From positions 20,635,505-20,699,504 of the forward strand of contig CM055274.1 of assembly GCA_029237695.1 (NCBI GenBank): DNA of 64,000 nucleotides. Direction: 5' to 3'. A model generated the notes under the pieces. The model was not told where the DNA came from. It made no database searches and worked only from the letters and a program-made list of their open reading frames with translations. Within the stretch, counting starts at the first letter, position 1. Every line of letters begins with the position of its first letter. The translations under genes and the position numbers were made by a program. Of this stretch, positions 1 through 11,570 are shown in pieces. The stretch comes from Conchocele bisecta (taxonomy: Eukaryota > Mollusca > Bivalvia > Lucinida > Thyasiridae).

Positions 1-72
1 AATCTGTGTCTTAAGTAAATGTATCCATGCATGCAATACCCTCTATGTATATTATCGTTTTGTTGTTTAAAG

Positions 73-202
73 TAAAGACAAGTGTTACTGAAGGCGAAAA
101 CGGCATCACCACGGCAGGAGTGGTAGGGGGGCTAGTTGCTGGCCTACTATGTATCGTCGCAGTGCTAATGGGCGTTATCATTTGGCGAAGGCGACGCTTA
201 CG
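73..202 (+). CDS. RPTP transmembrane exon (partial gene)
   Basis: Exon of a single-pass receptor. The reading frame gives a short polar stretch, then a glycine/valine/leucine-rich hydrophobic segment of about 22 residues (starting ITTAGVVGG, ending VLMGVIIW), then the basic stop-transfer run RRRRLR. That is a type I transmembrane segment followed by the cytoplasmic side. It ends at a good donor (g|gtatgt at 203). The acceptor is either the AG at 71-72 or the one at 76-77. Assignment to the phosphatase gene comes from strand and order: the next + strand exons encode a juxtamembrane region and a PTP domain. The exon ends in phase 2, but the exon at 22,431 needs phase 1, so at least one further small exon is probably missed between them. 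The extracellular part is upstream of the window. Confidence 0.65.
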
Positions 203-1335
203 GTATGTAACCATTGTTACATTAGCCAGTTGAAGTGTATGGATAAAACATATAAAGCATATACATTCGAACGGAGAAAATAGCAAAATAAAAGTCTCAA
301 AGTTTTCATACGACATGTACTGTAATTTTATCCGATGTTATGTGTTAAGGATTGAAAATAAAAACATTATCATTTGTTTAAAATATAATAGCTTCGTAAA
401 TGTGATTCAATATTTGCATAAAATATATCTGACCCTGTTGTCTGCTATACTGTCCACTGAGTCGCCATCTCAACACACTTAGCGTATGGTCAGTCAATTT
501 CACATATTCTAACATGTTCGACAGAGAGTTGTTATAACGTTCCGTCCATTATATGTAGCCCAGGTGGATGGGAACCAAGTCTGATTTCTGACAGTACATG
601 TGCTAATTCTTTTTTGACAGACATATCTACTTGTATGTGTCATTAGCTATATCTGGTGCACAATCATAATAACTATGTTATCTGTACACATATCATATGC
701 ATGTACTATGCATAATGTATTGAATATACTAGGGGATTTTGATTTTATATGGACTTGTGCTGCTATCATTATGGTTATCATCAGATTATGTGTAGTAAAG
801 CTGCCATACGTGTAGTTATAAAGTAATGTGAGTGGAATGAACTGATGATTTCTACAGTGTAATATAGCCACTACAGTTTTAGTAAATGACGAAATAATAG
901 CCCATGTATCAAACGCGGCGTACACGTTGACATGAGAGTTGATATCACTTTGTAAATATTTTATCTTTGAAAACTGTTATTCCAAATGTTATTATTTCAT
1001 CTGTTATATATGTCATGTCTGTGTCAATGCTACAATAGGTGAAAATGGCGAATGACTTGTATATAGATTAGATAGTAGATATGACAATTCAATGCGTCGT
1101 ATAGTATTCACTAATAACATCATTTTCATACATAGTCCGTACATTTATCTGATCACCATTTTCTAAATCCGAGTTGATATTTCGTAAATAGAGTATGTCT
1201 TTACATGTGTTCGATTACGTCTCAGAATTTACGTGTTGATAGTTACTTTTAAATGTAGCACAATTAAATTTGCAGTACACCATTCGCCGAAGAGTTCGCC
1301 TGCTTTCAAAGATGTACTGTAATGTTTTGTTAATC
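203..1335. other. intron sequence, no gene seen
   Basis: AT-rich sequence with stops in all frames. I recognise no gene, repeat or RNA here. Confidence 0.6.
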
Positions 1336-2290
1336 CTACAGTTTTCGTTTCAACTGTTTCAGACATAAATTTGGTTGAACTTTTTCAGTTCCTTGTGATT
1401 TGATAACGTTTAACTTGTGTAATGTGCTTTTGACGTCCTCTTCTGTCATATGGATGTTGGTTAATGGAATGTCACAGTTCTTGTATTGAAATTCAGGTGT
1501 GTTGGAAACATCTTCATTTATGATTACATTTGTCAAGATGTGTGCTCTTTCTCTGCTATCAATTTTAATGTTTTCCTCTCCATCTTAAAGTTTGTAAAAA
1601 TTATTTTTTTAATTTGTTTTAATGCTTTCTGCCAGCTGCTTCTCAAATTCAACATTAACCTTCCCAATTTTAATACTTGCTTTATTTATTGATCAATCGT
1701 ATATTAGTTTGTTTTCGTTATTTGATTCAAATATTTTAGCCATTTTGTTGCTTCTCTCTTTATATTTTTGACACACCGGTATGTCTTTTTTATATTAAAT
1801 TATAAGTATATTGGCAAGATGCACCCTACGTTCATTAATTGATGACCCTTCGGCTATGACGTTCTGTCACTATATGTTTTCTAGATTGTCATTTGTCTCT
1901 CCATGATTTCCTTTGCAGAAATTGTATCCTTCTGCCATTTGCGTTTGTTTATTCGATATATAGTTTTATGTTAAAGTTCAAAACTGCATGATCACCTTTC
2001 CCACTTGGTGGCAGATAGTCTAAGTATGTGTTCCATCATGTTTTCTTCGTTTATGTCTATACGATCTGCTATAAAGTCTCTTACGCCTTCTCTTGTGTGT
2101 GTAGTCGTTTTTATGTGCTGGAACAAATAATTGTACAGAACTGTTTCTATAAATAGTGTAGCTGGTTGATTTTCATTTGCTTCTGATACTTCTATTTCCC
2201 GGTTTATCTATTGGCAAATATAATTCACCACTATTACCCGATGTGTAATCTCTATATGCCGATATATTTCATTTTATAGTTCTTCCATGC
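1336..2290 (-). pseudogene. degraded non-LTR retrotransposon (LINE) fragment
   Basis: On the minus strand a 66-codon stretch (1336-1536) reads NEDVSNTPEFQYKN, then HMTEEDVKSTLHKLN and a degenerate SQGTEKVQPN. This is the linker leading into the reverse transcriptase of Jockey/CR1-like LINEs, where a K(S)PGPD motif is expected at that place. Upstream on the same strand, across stops and frameshifts up to about 2,290, pieces resembling the end of the endonuclease/linker region (WQK, ADRIDINEENMMEHILRL) can be followed. No intact ORF, 5' end or poly(A) tail is visible, so this is an old internal fragment lying antisense in the host intron. Confidence 0.6.
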
Positions 2291-2329
2291 AATTCACTCC
2301 TCTATTTGGGCTCTGCTATACACATAGAG

Positions 2330-2640
2330 AATAGTAGGTTAGTGCCGTGAATGGGAAAATATATCTGGCAAGGCTTAGGAAAAGGGATGGGCGAGGTTCT
2401 GCCGAACACATCCCGTTTCCGTGCCGCGCCAGATATTTTTCCCATTCACGGCACTAACCTACTATTGTATTTATCCCGTCAACACCTACAAATCGCTTTG
2501 AAATGCAAATAAGTAACCCCAGTCACCGCATATATTCATACGTGGTGATTAGGTCGTATTGACATGATCATGATGATATCAAAAATGTTTCACGGCACCG
2601 TGTTTCACGGCACATACGCACTGTGTTGACGGGATAAATT
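2330..2640 (+). repeat. MITE family A, copy 1
   Basis: Two linked inverted-repeat modules. Bases 2330-2466 form a hairpin whose arms begin AATAGTAGGTTAGTGCCGTG and meet around 2400. Bases 2471-2640 start TTATCCCGTCAACAC and end GTGTTGACGGGATAA. The same composite recurs in opposite orientation at 27,693-27,991. No coding capacity, so non-autonomous. Confidence 0.8.
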
Positions 2641-3077
2641 ATATTAGTGGCCAGTATATGTTTTTAAATTTAACTGCAACACTCGTTACCGTGATATTCT
2701 GATAATGTTCACTTATAATATGGTATGCGATCATTGATCTTTTTAGGTATATAGCTACCCATATTACTATTATTTTCTGTATCATCTACGAAGATACAGA
2801 CTACATCCGTTTCGTATTGTTTCACTTGAATACCACACTGTTCTCTATTTTAGGTAAAGTCTCAGTAATACTTATTATATCTGGATTGTATATAAATTGT
2901 ATTTGCTATTATTTATATTTCGCTTGACAAATAATCTGCAAGCGTTTAGACCTTTGCCTAGAGTTTCAGTTTTTTTATATTACCGAGCTTAAGTTCGTAA
3001 TATCATATTGTGCTGAACTAGCCATTGCGTCCAACTTGTTTTCTGTATTGTTTCGTGCATTACGACTGGTATATAGT

Positions 3078-3648
3078 AAATATATGGTTAGTGCCGTCGA
3101 ATATAAAATATATTAGGTTGAGCCTTAGCCAGCTTTATTGGGGCGAGCTTTAGCGAGCCCCAATAAAGTTGTCGTGGCGAATCCGAATATATTTTATATT
3201 CAACTGCACTAATCATATATTTAAATTATGCCGCCGCATATTGAACTTAATTGTTGAACGTTGCGTGACGTCATGTTTTTGACATAATTCCCTCTCGCCA
3301 TACGTCACAAATCTAGCGACGTCATTCAAAGCAAAATGGCGGCGTCCACGCTAGGTAGATTCGGCATTGTGTCTGATTAAATCTTCGATTTATTTACGAT
3401 GAGCTTTAATATTGGCTGGCTTTAGACTCCACAGTTGTCATAATCATGATAATATGCATTACAATCATGACGGATATGTCCATGTCCTTGGTTATATCGC
3501 ATATACTGTAGAAATGGACAAAATTCGGCTGAATCGCCATCTTGAATTTGCTGTTGAAAATTATCAATCAGAGGCCGCGATTCGGGGTCAAAGGTGAAAA
3601 AATAAAGGCAAAATCGGCACTTTATGTATATTATGCTACTTCAGGTAT
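3078..3648 (+). repeat. MITE family B, copy 1
   Basis: About 570 bp closely matching 21,022-21,604. It opens with a hairpin (ATGGTTAGTGCCGTCGAATA ... TATTCAACTGCACTAATCAT) around a GC-rich loop (GGGGCGAGCTTTAGCGAGCCCC). It continues with a unique body that includes AAAATGGCGGCGTCCACGC and CAATCAGAGGCCGCGATT. The 61-codon ORF inside is repeat sequence, not a gene. Confidence 0.8.
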
Positions 3649-3887
3649 ATTCTTGACGTGAATCTTCTTATGCCATCATATTTCATTATGCGAGAGATTG
3701 ATTCTACCGTGTCGGACATGTTGAGTCCTATCACGCGCATACTTCTCGCCTTTTTATAATCTATTTCAGTCACATCTGCACACAGTTCAGTAGCAATATT
3801 ACTCATTCGTTTCTCTGTGATTTCTTGACGACCTCTTCAGTCATGCGATTAACTTCTTTTTTTGTTTGATCGCGATGTGTAATAGTA

Positions 3888-3988
3888 AATACATGGTTAG
3901 TGCCGTCGAACATAAAATATATTCGGTTAAGCCTTAGACAGCTTTATTGCGGCGAGGTTTAGCGAGCCCCTATAAAGTTGTCTGGGCT
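3888..3988 (+). repeat. MITE family B, partial copy
   Basis: Only the left arm and the GC-rich loop of family B are present (AAATACATGGTTAGTGCCGT through AAAGTTGTC). The right arm and body are missing, so this is a truncated copy 0.25 kb after copy 1. Confidence 0.75.
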
Positions 3989-4649
3989 AAACTTATCTGT
4001 TCATTGGTGTGGATACTGCATATGCATCTAGTTGACTTGGGTGTAGTCGTGGTTGTAGGACAAATCACTTCTGTCTTGTGATTTAAGATCATTCATATTA
4101 TATTTGCTGTATTTATATTCTAGCTGTTATATGTACTTTACGTTTAGTAGTTTGTGTTTTGTTTCTCAGAGTGCTTGTGGCAAGTTCAACCCTTAAGGCA
4201 GCAGATATATCAGTTTCTAATTTGTTTTATTTATATTACATATATTGCATATAAATGTGACTCGGATATGCCTCCAGGATACAGCGATTTGTTATCGGTC
4301 AGTATGTATTAAAACTGTAGGTCAATGCATTACCTGTTAATATGTTGTACCGACATAGCATGTATACATACGTTGTTCGTTACATAGTCATTAAACCAGA
4401 GGACTACTAAATTAAGCTGATCTATATAGACTCGCTATTTGACGTATTTTAATGAAGAATCGTTAACTCCATACTGAGAACCGTCGGGGTGGTACCATTT
4501 ATATTTTTGTATCTTGCAGCTAATGGATTCCGAGCACTAATACATGCATTTAATATGTGTTTGTGTTCATTAACTCTTGGCATGATGGGAAACGTGTGGG
4601 CTATAAATAGTTCAGAACAAGCGGACAAAACATCATCGTATTTTGTTGT
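3989..4649. other. intron sequence, no gene seen
   Basis: AT-rich, with no recognisable gene or repeat. Confidence 0.5.
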
Positions 4650-4756
4650 ATTTCTCCCCGTAAATATCATGAATATGTCTTGGAATTTCATTAGAATTGA
4701 GTTCTCAGGACTCAATTCTAATGAACTTCCAAGACATATTTACAGAGAGAAATAAA
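4650..4756. repeat. near-perfect palindrome
   Basis: Arms of about 48 bp (left arm begins ATTTCTCCCCGTAAAT, right arm ends ATTTACAGAGAGAAAT) flank a loop near 4702-4708 (TCTCAGG). Two small mismatched bulges. Probably a small foldback element. Confidence 0.75.
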
Positions 4757-4961
4757 GAATATACTCCTAATTTGTTTGGCGGATATTTTCACCGCTAGCA
4801 TGCAAAGAGTTAAGATACATGCCGCTTAATTGTAGCCAGTACGTATTCATCGATAATAGCAATACTCAGTGTAATGTATGGATTATAAATTGTTACAGAG
4901 AATCTAAGGCATGCGATACGGAGGCCAGCAAGCCGAATAAGAATTATATAGATCTTGGTAA

Positions 4962-5333
4962 GTTTATGTTTAAGAGACTCTCCGTTTGTCCGCAAGTACG
5001 AGAAGATTCTCCACGAGCTCTTGAAAACGAACATGATTTATGAACTTTACTGGTGTTATCATATCCTCATATCGATATCTGCCCAGTTTATGTTTAAGCG
5101 ACTCTCCGTTTGTCCGCAAGTAAGAGAAGATTCTCCACGAGCTCTTGAAAACGAACAAGATTTATGAACTTCACTGGTGTTAACATATCCTCATATCGAT
5201 ATATGCCCAGTTTATGTTTAAGCGACTCTCCGTTTGTCCGCAAGTACGAGAAGATTCTCCACGAGCTCTTGAAAACGAACATGAGTTATGAACTTCACTG
5301 GTGTTATCATATCCTCATATCGATATCTGCCCA
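4962..5333 (+). repeat. 124-bp tandem repeat, three copies
   Basis: Units begin AGTTTATGTTTAAG at about 4962, 5086 and 5210 and carry CTCTCCGTTTGTCCGCAAGT and CCACGAGCTCTTGAAAACGA. They differ by only a few bases, so the amplification is recent. ORFs on both strands here are by-products of the repeat. Confidence 0.9.
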
Positions 5334-5531
5334 TGTGTGATGTGCCAATGTACAGGGTGGTTCAAAATATATGTCACCACTTTGGGACCTATCTGTTACA
5401 AGTGGATTATAATAATTATTGTGCCTTATATATCAGAATAACATATAATTATTCGCAAGTTCATTCAGTATATAATATTCAAGAAACACATAAATTGTAT
5501 ACGTTATACATAGTTTTCAAAATGTATTATA

Positions 5532-5757
5532 GGAATGAATGGCCTTTTTGTGGAATTTATCGGGGTATAAACTTGGAAAAGTCGCGGGAATACTGGACGA
5601 AGGCCTTATACACTTGGAAAAGTCGCGGGAACACTGGACGAAGGCCTTCCGGCCTTCGTCCAGTATTCCCGCGACTTTTCCAAGTTTATACCCCGATAAA
5701 TTCCACAAAAAGGCCATTCATTACTTATTATAATTCCAGCATTTGAAATAAATTCGC
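5532..5757. repeat. palindromic foldback element, family C, copy 1
   Basis: Long hairpin. The left arm starts GGAATGAATGGCCTTTTTGT, the right arm ends ACAAAAAGGCCATTCATT, and the centre is GAAGGCCTTCCGGCCTTC near 5640-5655. Part of the left arm (ACTTGGAAAAGTCGCGGGAA) is duplicated inside the copy. A second copy follows directly and is broken by the LTR element. Confidence 0.85.
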
Positions 5758-5822
5758 TAGGAATGAATGGCCTTTTTGTGGAATTTATCGGGGATATAAA
5801 CTTGGAAAAGTCGCGGGAATAC
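5758..5822. repeat. foldback family C, copy 2, left half
   Basis: Repeats the left arm of copy 1 up to GTCGCGGGAATAC, where the LTR element begins. The missing right half is at 19,729-19,860, so the LTR element inserted into this foldback. Confidence 0.9.
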
Positions 5823-6057
5823 TGTTATAGGTTAAATATGGTATTCTAATATGGTATATACGGTAACAGGGAAATGTCACGGATCATTCCAGCATACGAT
5901 GCAATGTGGTGTGTGAGAGAAAGTTAGTTACTATAATGGGTTAGTGCGAGTCAGGTCGTTGAGAATATATGACAATAAAGAATTAAAGATTACAAGTGTT
6001 GATTATTATAACAAGAACCAACAATGTAACGTATGGACAGATATACACTATGTAACA
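5823..6057 (+). repeat. 5' LTR
   Basis: 235 bp, TGTTATAGG ... CTATGTAACA. Matches 19,493-19,728 over its whole length. Contains an AATAAAG polyadenylation-type signal near 5970. Short for an LTR; any U3 promoter elements are not obvious. Confidence 0.93.
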
Positions 6058-6058
6058 T

Positions 6059-6076
6059 TGGTGAAGAATCATTAAG
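6059..6076 (+). other. candidate primer-binding site
   Basis: TGGTGAAGAATCATTAAG begins two bases after the LTR. A TGG start is what a tRNA 3'-CCA primer requires. I cannot name the tRNA without a search. Confidence 0.45.
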
Positions 6077-6091
6077 ATTCGGTCCTTCACA

Positions 6092-7368
6092 ATGGAAGAA
6101 CATTTAAACAGATTAACTTTTGTGGAGAGTAATGGAGAAAAAGGAATCAAGATACTATACGGAACCAGCTAAGCTTACAGATGGAGGAACTGTGTTTAAG
6201 TTGGAAATTCAAAGAGAGTTTGAAGAACAAAATAAACTAAATTTCAATTTAAAGGGCGAGTTAGCGGCTTTAAGAGACATTGTGACATTAGCTCAAAACG
6301 AAATTGTACAAGGAATTAATGTATTTAACAAAATGGAATCAATGTCGTCTGTTGAAAAATTTAGACCAGGAATACATGAACCAGTGTTATTCTGGGACAG
6401 GATTCTGCTGTATGCGGGATATAAAGAATGGAATAACGACAACACATTGCAGATGTTTCCGTTATTTATAAACGATGCGGAGTTTCAATGGTTTAGACAT
6501 CTGGCGGTTTGGCCGAGAGGATTCAACAGCCGGGGGAAAAAGTGAAAGACTATATGGAGGATGTGATGTACCTTTGTAGACAGGTGGGAGAATGGGACGA
6601 CCACCAGCAACGGAAATTGATGGCTGGACTTCTTCCAGAGATTAGAAAGTTTGTAGTGGGACAAAGGCCAACAACATTGGACGAGATAGAGAGATACGCC
6701 AAGATTGCAGAAGGTCTGGAAACGCCAGAAGAGGTGTCGAAGCTGGAGATGATGAACAAGATGTTTGAGAAATTGAAGATGGATCAGCTCCAGGAAGAAG
6801 TAAGCGGGGTACAAGATGAACGCAGTCGGAGTAGGGAACGTAGAGTGTCATTCCAAGAAAACGCTGACGGTAACTATCGTCAAGGTCGTCGTGATAGTCG
6901 CGAGAGATACAATTATTATCAACGACCTCCATACGAAAATCGCGAACGGTTCGGGTACCAAAGACCAACACCATTCGGAAGTCCAGGAAGAGGAGACAAC
7001 GACGGACCACAAAGAAACGCGAATCGCGGACAAGGTGAAAACTATTGACCACAAAGAGATGGTAGTCGCGAGTGGAGTGACTATGGTCAGCAGAATAGAA
7101 ATCGCGAACGTCAAGGATGATTCCGTTCAAGATCGCTGACGCCGAGAGATAATCGCGCGCGTTCCAATCCAGAGAGAAATAACGCTAACCAGAACAACTG
7201 GCAGAATCGAAAGACAAAGTGCTATAGGTGTGGTAAGTACAATTGTTTATCATATAGCTGTCAAGCGAGAAACGTAAGATGTTTTTACTGTAACAACATT
7301 GGTCACTTTGAAGTGTGCAAGCGGGAACCTGTCGTCGAAATTACATTATCCCCCATCAGAAACAAATG
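6092..7368 (+). pseudogene. gag: gag (capsid/nucleocapsid) pseudogene
   Basis: Structural protein of the LTR element. Three frames must be read in turn: an ATG at 6092, a stretch 6120-6500 (coiled, charged matrix-like part, ending EFQWFRHL), and 6509-7048, which holds a retrotransposon capsid-type helical region (KVKDYMEDVMYLCRQ, then LMAGLLPEIRKFV). After that comes an arginine/glycine-rich tail. The tail frame carries two TGA codons at 7046 and 7118. Further on are two zinc knuckles: a damaged one (CYRCGKYNCLSYSC, histidine missing) and CFYCNNIGHFEVC, one residue short between H and C. The RNA-binding function is family knowledge. This copy cannot make an intact Gag. Confidence 0.8.
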
Positions 7369-7990
7369 ACATTGACATATATACGATTCCATCTCCAAAT
7401 TCTGATATTAATAATAGAATAAAATTGTATTTAGAACGTTTAAGCATATCAGCCCTTGTTGACACTGGTGCTTCAGTGTCACTTTTAAATTATAAGGATT
7501 ACAAAAGATCTAAAGTTTTTAAGAAAGCACCATTACAAAATACAACAATAACAAATATTAAAGGTGTGAATGGCGTAAAATCATCTGTGCTTGGAAAAGT
7601 AGACATATCTGTAAAAATTGCATTGTATTGATCCCGCACGAATTTCTGGTTGTAAAAGATATCCAATATGATTTAATATTGGGAATCGATTTCATGAAAA
7701 GCACAAAAGCCGAAATATCATTCAATGATGGCTATTTTTCGATATATGATGACTTTGCTAAAGTGTCTCTTCAAACTTTTCAGGAACACGAACCATCTGT
7801 GTTGTATTACACAAAAGAAAGCATTAATATTTCTCCCGAATCCGTGTCAGTGATAACTTTACATCCAAAAACAACCCAGGAACATGATATTGTGTTATTA
7901 AATCCAGTAAGAAAATTATTTAATACTTATAATGCAGTCGGAGCAAAAACAGTTAGTTCAACTATAAATCATATTTGTTATTTTTAAATA
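7369..7990 (+). pseudogene. retropepsin (aspartic protease) pseudogene
   Basis: Contains the active-site motif ALVDTGASVSLL (codons near 7455-7490) and the downstream LILGIDFM motif near 7673, both hallmarks of retroviral-type aspartic proteases. The reading frame changes between them, with a stop at 7629-7631 and the second part starting at about 7628. It follows the gag zinc knuckles directly, as in other Ty3/gypsy polyproteins, and would process Gag-Pol. The break makes this copy inactive. Confidence 0.8.
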
Positions 7991-8662
7991 ATGAACCCAA
8001 CGGAAAATGAAATACAAATAACTGCGCAAACAATTATAGCATCGACAGAAATAATTAACGAAAATGACAAAATTCTAACTTTTGACATTAATAACACAGA
8101 AGTTAAGACAACAAATTTGGATGCAAATGCCATTTTAACGGAAGAGGAAGTAAATTCAAAACTAAAAGATATGGGAATTGAATTACCACATTCTTTGAGT
8201 TAAGAGCAACTATATAAATTAAAGAGACTTATAATTAAATATGAATGTTGTTTTGCAAAACATGTAAATGAAATAGTCAATTCTAAATTACCAGAATTTC
8301 ATGATATTAAATTAACATCAGAGAAGCCAGTACAAAGTAATTATTATAGGCACAGCCCAGCGCAAACCGAAGAAATAAAACGTCAAGTAGAACAACTTGA
8401 AGAAGCAGGCATAATTGAGGAATCAGATAGTATATTTCGTTCACCATGTCTGCTGGTAAAAAAGAAAAGTCCGCCTGGATCAAAACAAGCTTTTAGACTT
8501 GTAGTGGACTATAGAAAGCTAAATGCACATACCCTACCAATCAATTTTCCTTTAGTTCAGTTTCAGACGGTAGTAGATCAGCTGTTTTCAACGTTACCAC
8601 CAGGTCAAGTTAAATAAAACTGCAAAACAATACACTAGCTTTGTAACTGAATTTGGTCAATA
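7991..8662 (+). pseudogene. pol: reverse transcriptase, N-terminal half
   Basis: After a linker with an in-frame TAA at 8201, the frame reads typical Ty3/gypsy RT sequence: RQVEQLEEAGIIEESDS, FRSPCLLVKKK and FRLVVDYRKLNAHT, then a degenerate LFSTLPPG. The last recognisable RT residues (SFVTEFGQ) end at the TA dinucleotide 8661-8662, where a DNA element has inserted. A further stop lies near 8615-8620. The catalytic YIDD half follows the insert at 11,148. Confidence 0.85.
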
Positions 8663-8937
8663 CAGTTGTTTCTGTCAAAATGTTCCGGGTTTATACGTGT
8701 ACAAAGTGTTGTGCGTTGCGTATCCGTGGAGTTTCCGTTAGTTGCGTTTCAAACCGTGTGTCGTCTACGTGTAATACGTTTTCGGCCATGCGTTGCGTTT
8801 CCCCACTCTTGCGCATGTGCGAAAGTCGAGCAAACCGTGTTCAACGCATTGAGTTTCAAAAGTGTGTAATCCGTGTACAACGGTTGTAAACGTATACAAC
8901 GGTTGTAAACGTATACAACGCTAAGGTAAACCGTTTA

Positions 8938-9097
8938 AACGATTTAACGCTTTCTTTGACGAACGGTTACACGCTTCTACATGTACACAGCACCGTACAG
9001 ATGAAACCGTGTTATACGTATAACACGGTTTCATCTGTACGGTGCTGTGTACATGTAGAAGCGTGTAACCGTTCGTCAAAGAAAGCGTTAAATCGTT
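8938..9097. repeat. 160-bp perfect palindrome
   Basis: Two 80-bp arms with no spacer and no mismatch, centred between 9017 and 9018 (GTTATAC|GTATAAC). Lies inside the TA-flanked element. Confidence 0.95.
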
Positions 9098-9562
9098 GTT
9101 TCCACGGGTTTTAACGCATTACACGTTTTGGTATGCCAACCGTGTATCGCGTAGAATGTGCAGCATGCTCAGATCGTTGTTCGTGTGTGTACATGTATAT
9201 ATACTTCTAGACTGCAGGGCTTCTTTAAAATTTTCAGTTTTCCGGTTCTGGACCGATTTTTGAACTCTCAGACCGATTGAGATTTGAAAACTAGTCTTAA
9301 AAATCGGTCCGAGAAAAATTGCCAGTCGGCTGCTATTTCGCTATAAACCTTGTAAATTTACCGGTTTTGACCAAGTAATTTATGACACATATCCGCGGGC
9401 CATATCCCTGTTAAACCAGTGTGCAGCTCGCTGTGTATTCAGTTTCTCAATATATCGATTGTTCTTAACACACGCGTGGGAGAGGTGTATAGCGGATTAG
9501 TGACTGAAATAGACTGGCTTCAGCGTAAAGATACGAGAGTTCCTAGATTCGCCATTTCTGAG

Positions 9563-9712
9563 GTCTACAAATACATTAAATATGCCTAAAAGCATCAATG
9601 AATGAAGAAACAAAATTAATTTTTATATGGAGGGTGCAAAATAATTTATTTTTTTCTTCTTCATTAATTGAAGATTTTAGGCATATTTAATGTATTTATA
9701 GACCTCGGTCCG
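9563..9712. repeat. inverted-repeat element (MITE-like)
   Basis: Arms GAGGTCTACAAATACATTAA / TTAATGTATTTATAGACCTC, each about 32 bp and extending into AAATATGCCTAAAA. About 85 bp of AT-rich loop lies between. Probably a nested MITE. Confidence 0.8.
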
Positions 9713-10839
9713 TTACTTCAACCTGTGATATTACACAGACGAGGTTTGTGTGTCGCTTTGTGCAAACAAATCGATAACACTAAGCCCTGGCAACTAACAG
9801 GTGCTTATTGTATGACATCATTCAGCACTAGAAATGCGTCATGACCACTCCTTTAGGCTATGTTTTGAAATGTTACTGATTGGTCAACACGCCCTTTGAT
9901 GTTCCGCAGACGTCGCGAACGTGTGACTCATGGGGCAATCATGCAGTAACCCATTTCATGCTGAGGATACGATTATGTTTGCGGGAAAATATTTTCCTTC
10001 TATGCACTCAGAAATATATGCCGCGAGCACCATTTAAACCGTCTCGTCGAGACGGTTCAAATGAGTGGTCACAACGTATACTTTCATTGAGAAATAACAA
10101 AAATAAAAATAAATTATTTAATAATTTCATACCCGTAAATGTGTATTCCGAAAGGAATGGATTACAAAAAAAACACTGTATACGCAGATCTGTCGCCATG
10201 TTTCGCAGATATTGATTTCGAAAATATTTTCCGTAAATGGTGTTGAAAAGTTGACACAAAATTCAGAGTTCATGCGGAATTTCGGTGGGATTATGCACGT
10301 ATCAACAGCTAATCGTCCGCATGAATAGGCAGGACACGTGACCATTATTTATTAACAATTAATCCTTTTAAGCGCATGTTGATCGCGAGCATTATACATT
10401 GTAATAAGCGTCTGTCTATCGCGAGCACTATACAACGTACCCCGACCATCGCGTTATAATGCAGCTGCAATGTATTGTTGTTTACACCCGTATAATTCAT
10501 TTTCCATATCAGGGGCGAAATGAGTCTGCCTTACAATAATTCGAATGTGCGGAATGGTGGTACATGTAGGTGCGAAACGATCCGCCTGTAAACGATCCAG
10601 GCCGAACAGGTACATGTATTCGCGATATTTTAAAAGGGACGAAACAAGGCCGCCTCGAAGCGATCGGGGCCGAACAGTTATTCGCGTTAAAACGTGTAAC
10701 CGTTGTACACGTTTCAACGCTTTCATATAGCTACACGCTTCCAGGTAAAGCGTTGTACACGTTTCGACGCTTTCACCTCGCTACATATGTATACGCCAAA
10801 GAGTGTTATACGCCTTGAAGCTAAACGTATTACACGCTT

Positions 10840-11060
10840 TAAAACGGTTTGACAATGTGTATTACACGTGTACGAACCGTATTATACGTTTAAACAACGT
10901 ATTCAACGCTTTTAAACTAAACGGTTTGACAATGTGTATTACACGTGTACGAACCGTATTATACGTTTAAACAACGTATACAACGCTTTTAAACTAAACG
11001 GTTTGACAATGTGTATTACACGTGTACGAAACGTATTATACGTTTAAAGAACGTATACAA
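10840..11060 (+). repeat. 77-bp tandem repeat, about 2.8 copies
   Basis: Units start ACGGTTTGACAATGTG at 10,844, 10,921 and 10,998. Near-identical. Part of the TA-flanked element's right side. Confidence 0.9.
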
Positions 11061-11147
11061 CGCTACAGCAAACCGTTGCGTTCGCGTTGCGTTCGCGTTG
11101 AGTTTGCAAGTGTTGTCTACGGTGGAACAGAAACGCAGACTGCACTG

Positions 11148-11570
11148 TACACGTACAATTATTTACCATATGGTTTACGAAATGCACCGTCATGCTTTTC
11201 ACGTTGTATGTCTCAACTTTTTCGTAAATATGACTTCAAGTTCGTTTTGGTATATATAGATGACATCTTAATATATTCAAAGACTTTTGAAGAACATCTG
11301 AACCATTTGAAACAAGTATTTGCAACAATTAAAAAAGCATATGTCAAGCTTCGAGCCTGAAAATGCGAATTCATGAAAGAGAAACTGAAATATTTAGGGC
11401 ATATATTTACAAAACAATGTGTAGAAGCAGATAGTGTGAAAACGAACCTTATACGAAACTACGAAAGACCAACTACGGTTAAGGAGCTAAAGCAATTTTT
11501 GGAATTAGCACAATTTTACAAAAAGTTCATAAAAGATTTAGCAAAATTTGTAAACCATTACATAAATTGA
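11148..11570 (+). pseudogene. pol: reverse transcriptase, C-terminal half
   Basis: Continues RT after the insert: YLPYGLRNAPSCFSRCM, then the catalytic motif VYIDDILIYS near 11,250-11,280. A TGA follows at about 11,358. The connection region KYLGHIFT and an FLELAQFYKKFI thumb motif come next, before a stop at 11,568. Motif order matches Ty3/gypsy RT. Confidence 0.88.

Larger units (their letters stand above)
8663..11147. mobile_element. 2,485-bp TA-flanked DNA transposon, non-autonomous, inside RT
   Basis: Flanked by TA on both sides (8661-8662 and 11,148-11,149) with termini CAGT...ACTG, the signature of Tc1/mariner-type integration. Left end CAGTTGTTTCTGTC, right end (complement) CAGTGCAGTCTGCGTTTC, so terminal identity is short. 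No transposase ORF is visible. The interior is built from variants of GTATACAACG / CGTTGTACACG and holds a 160-bp perfect palindrome, another inverted-repeat element and 77-bp tandem repeats. The reading frame of RT on either side is the same across the TA, so the insertion explains the split. Confidence 0.85.

Noticed and set aside
4449..4755. 88-codon ORFs on both strands
   Set aside because: Exactly overlapping antisense frames across a palindrome; no domain.
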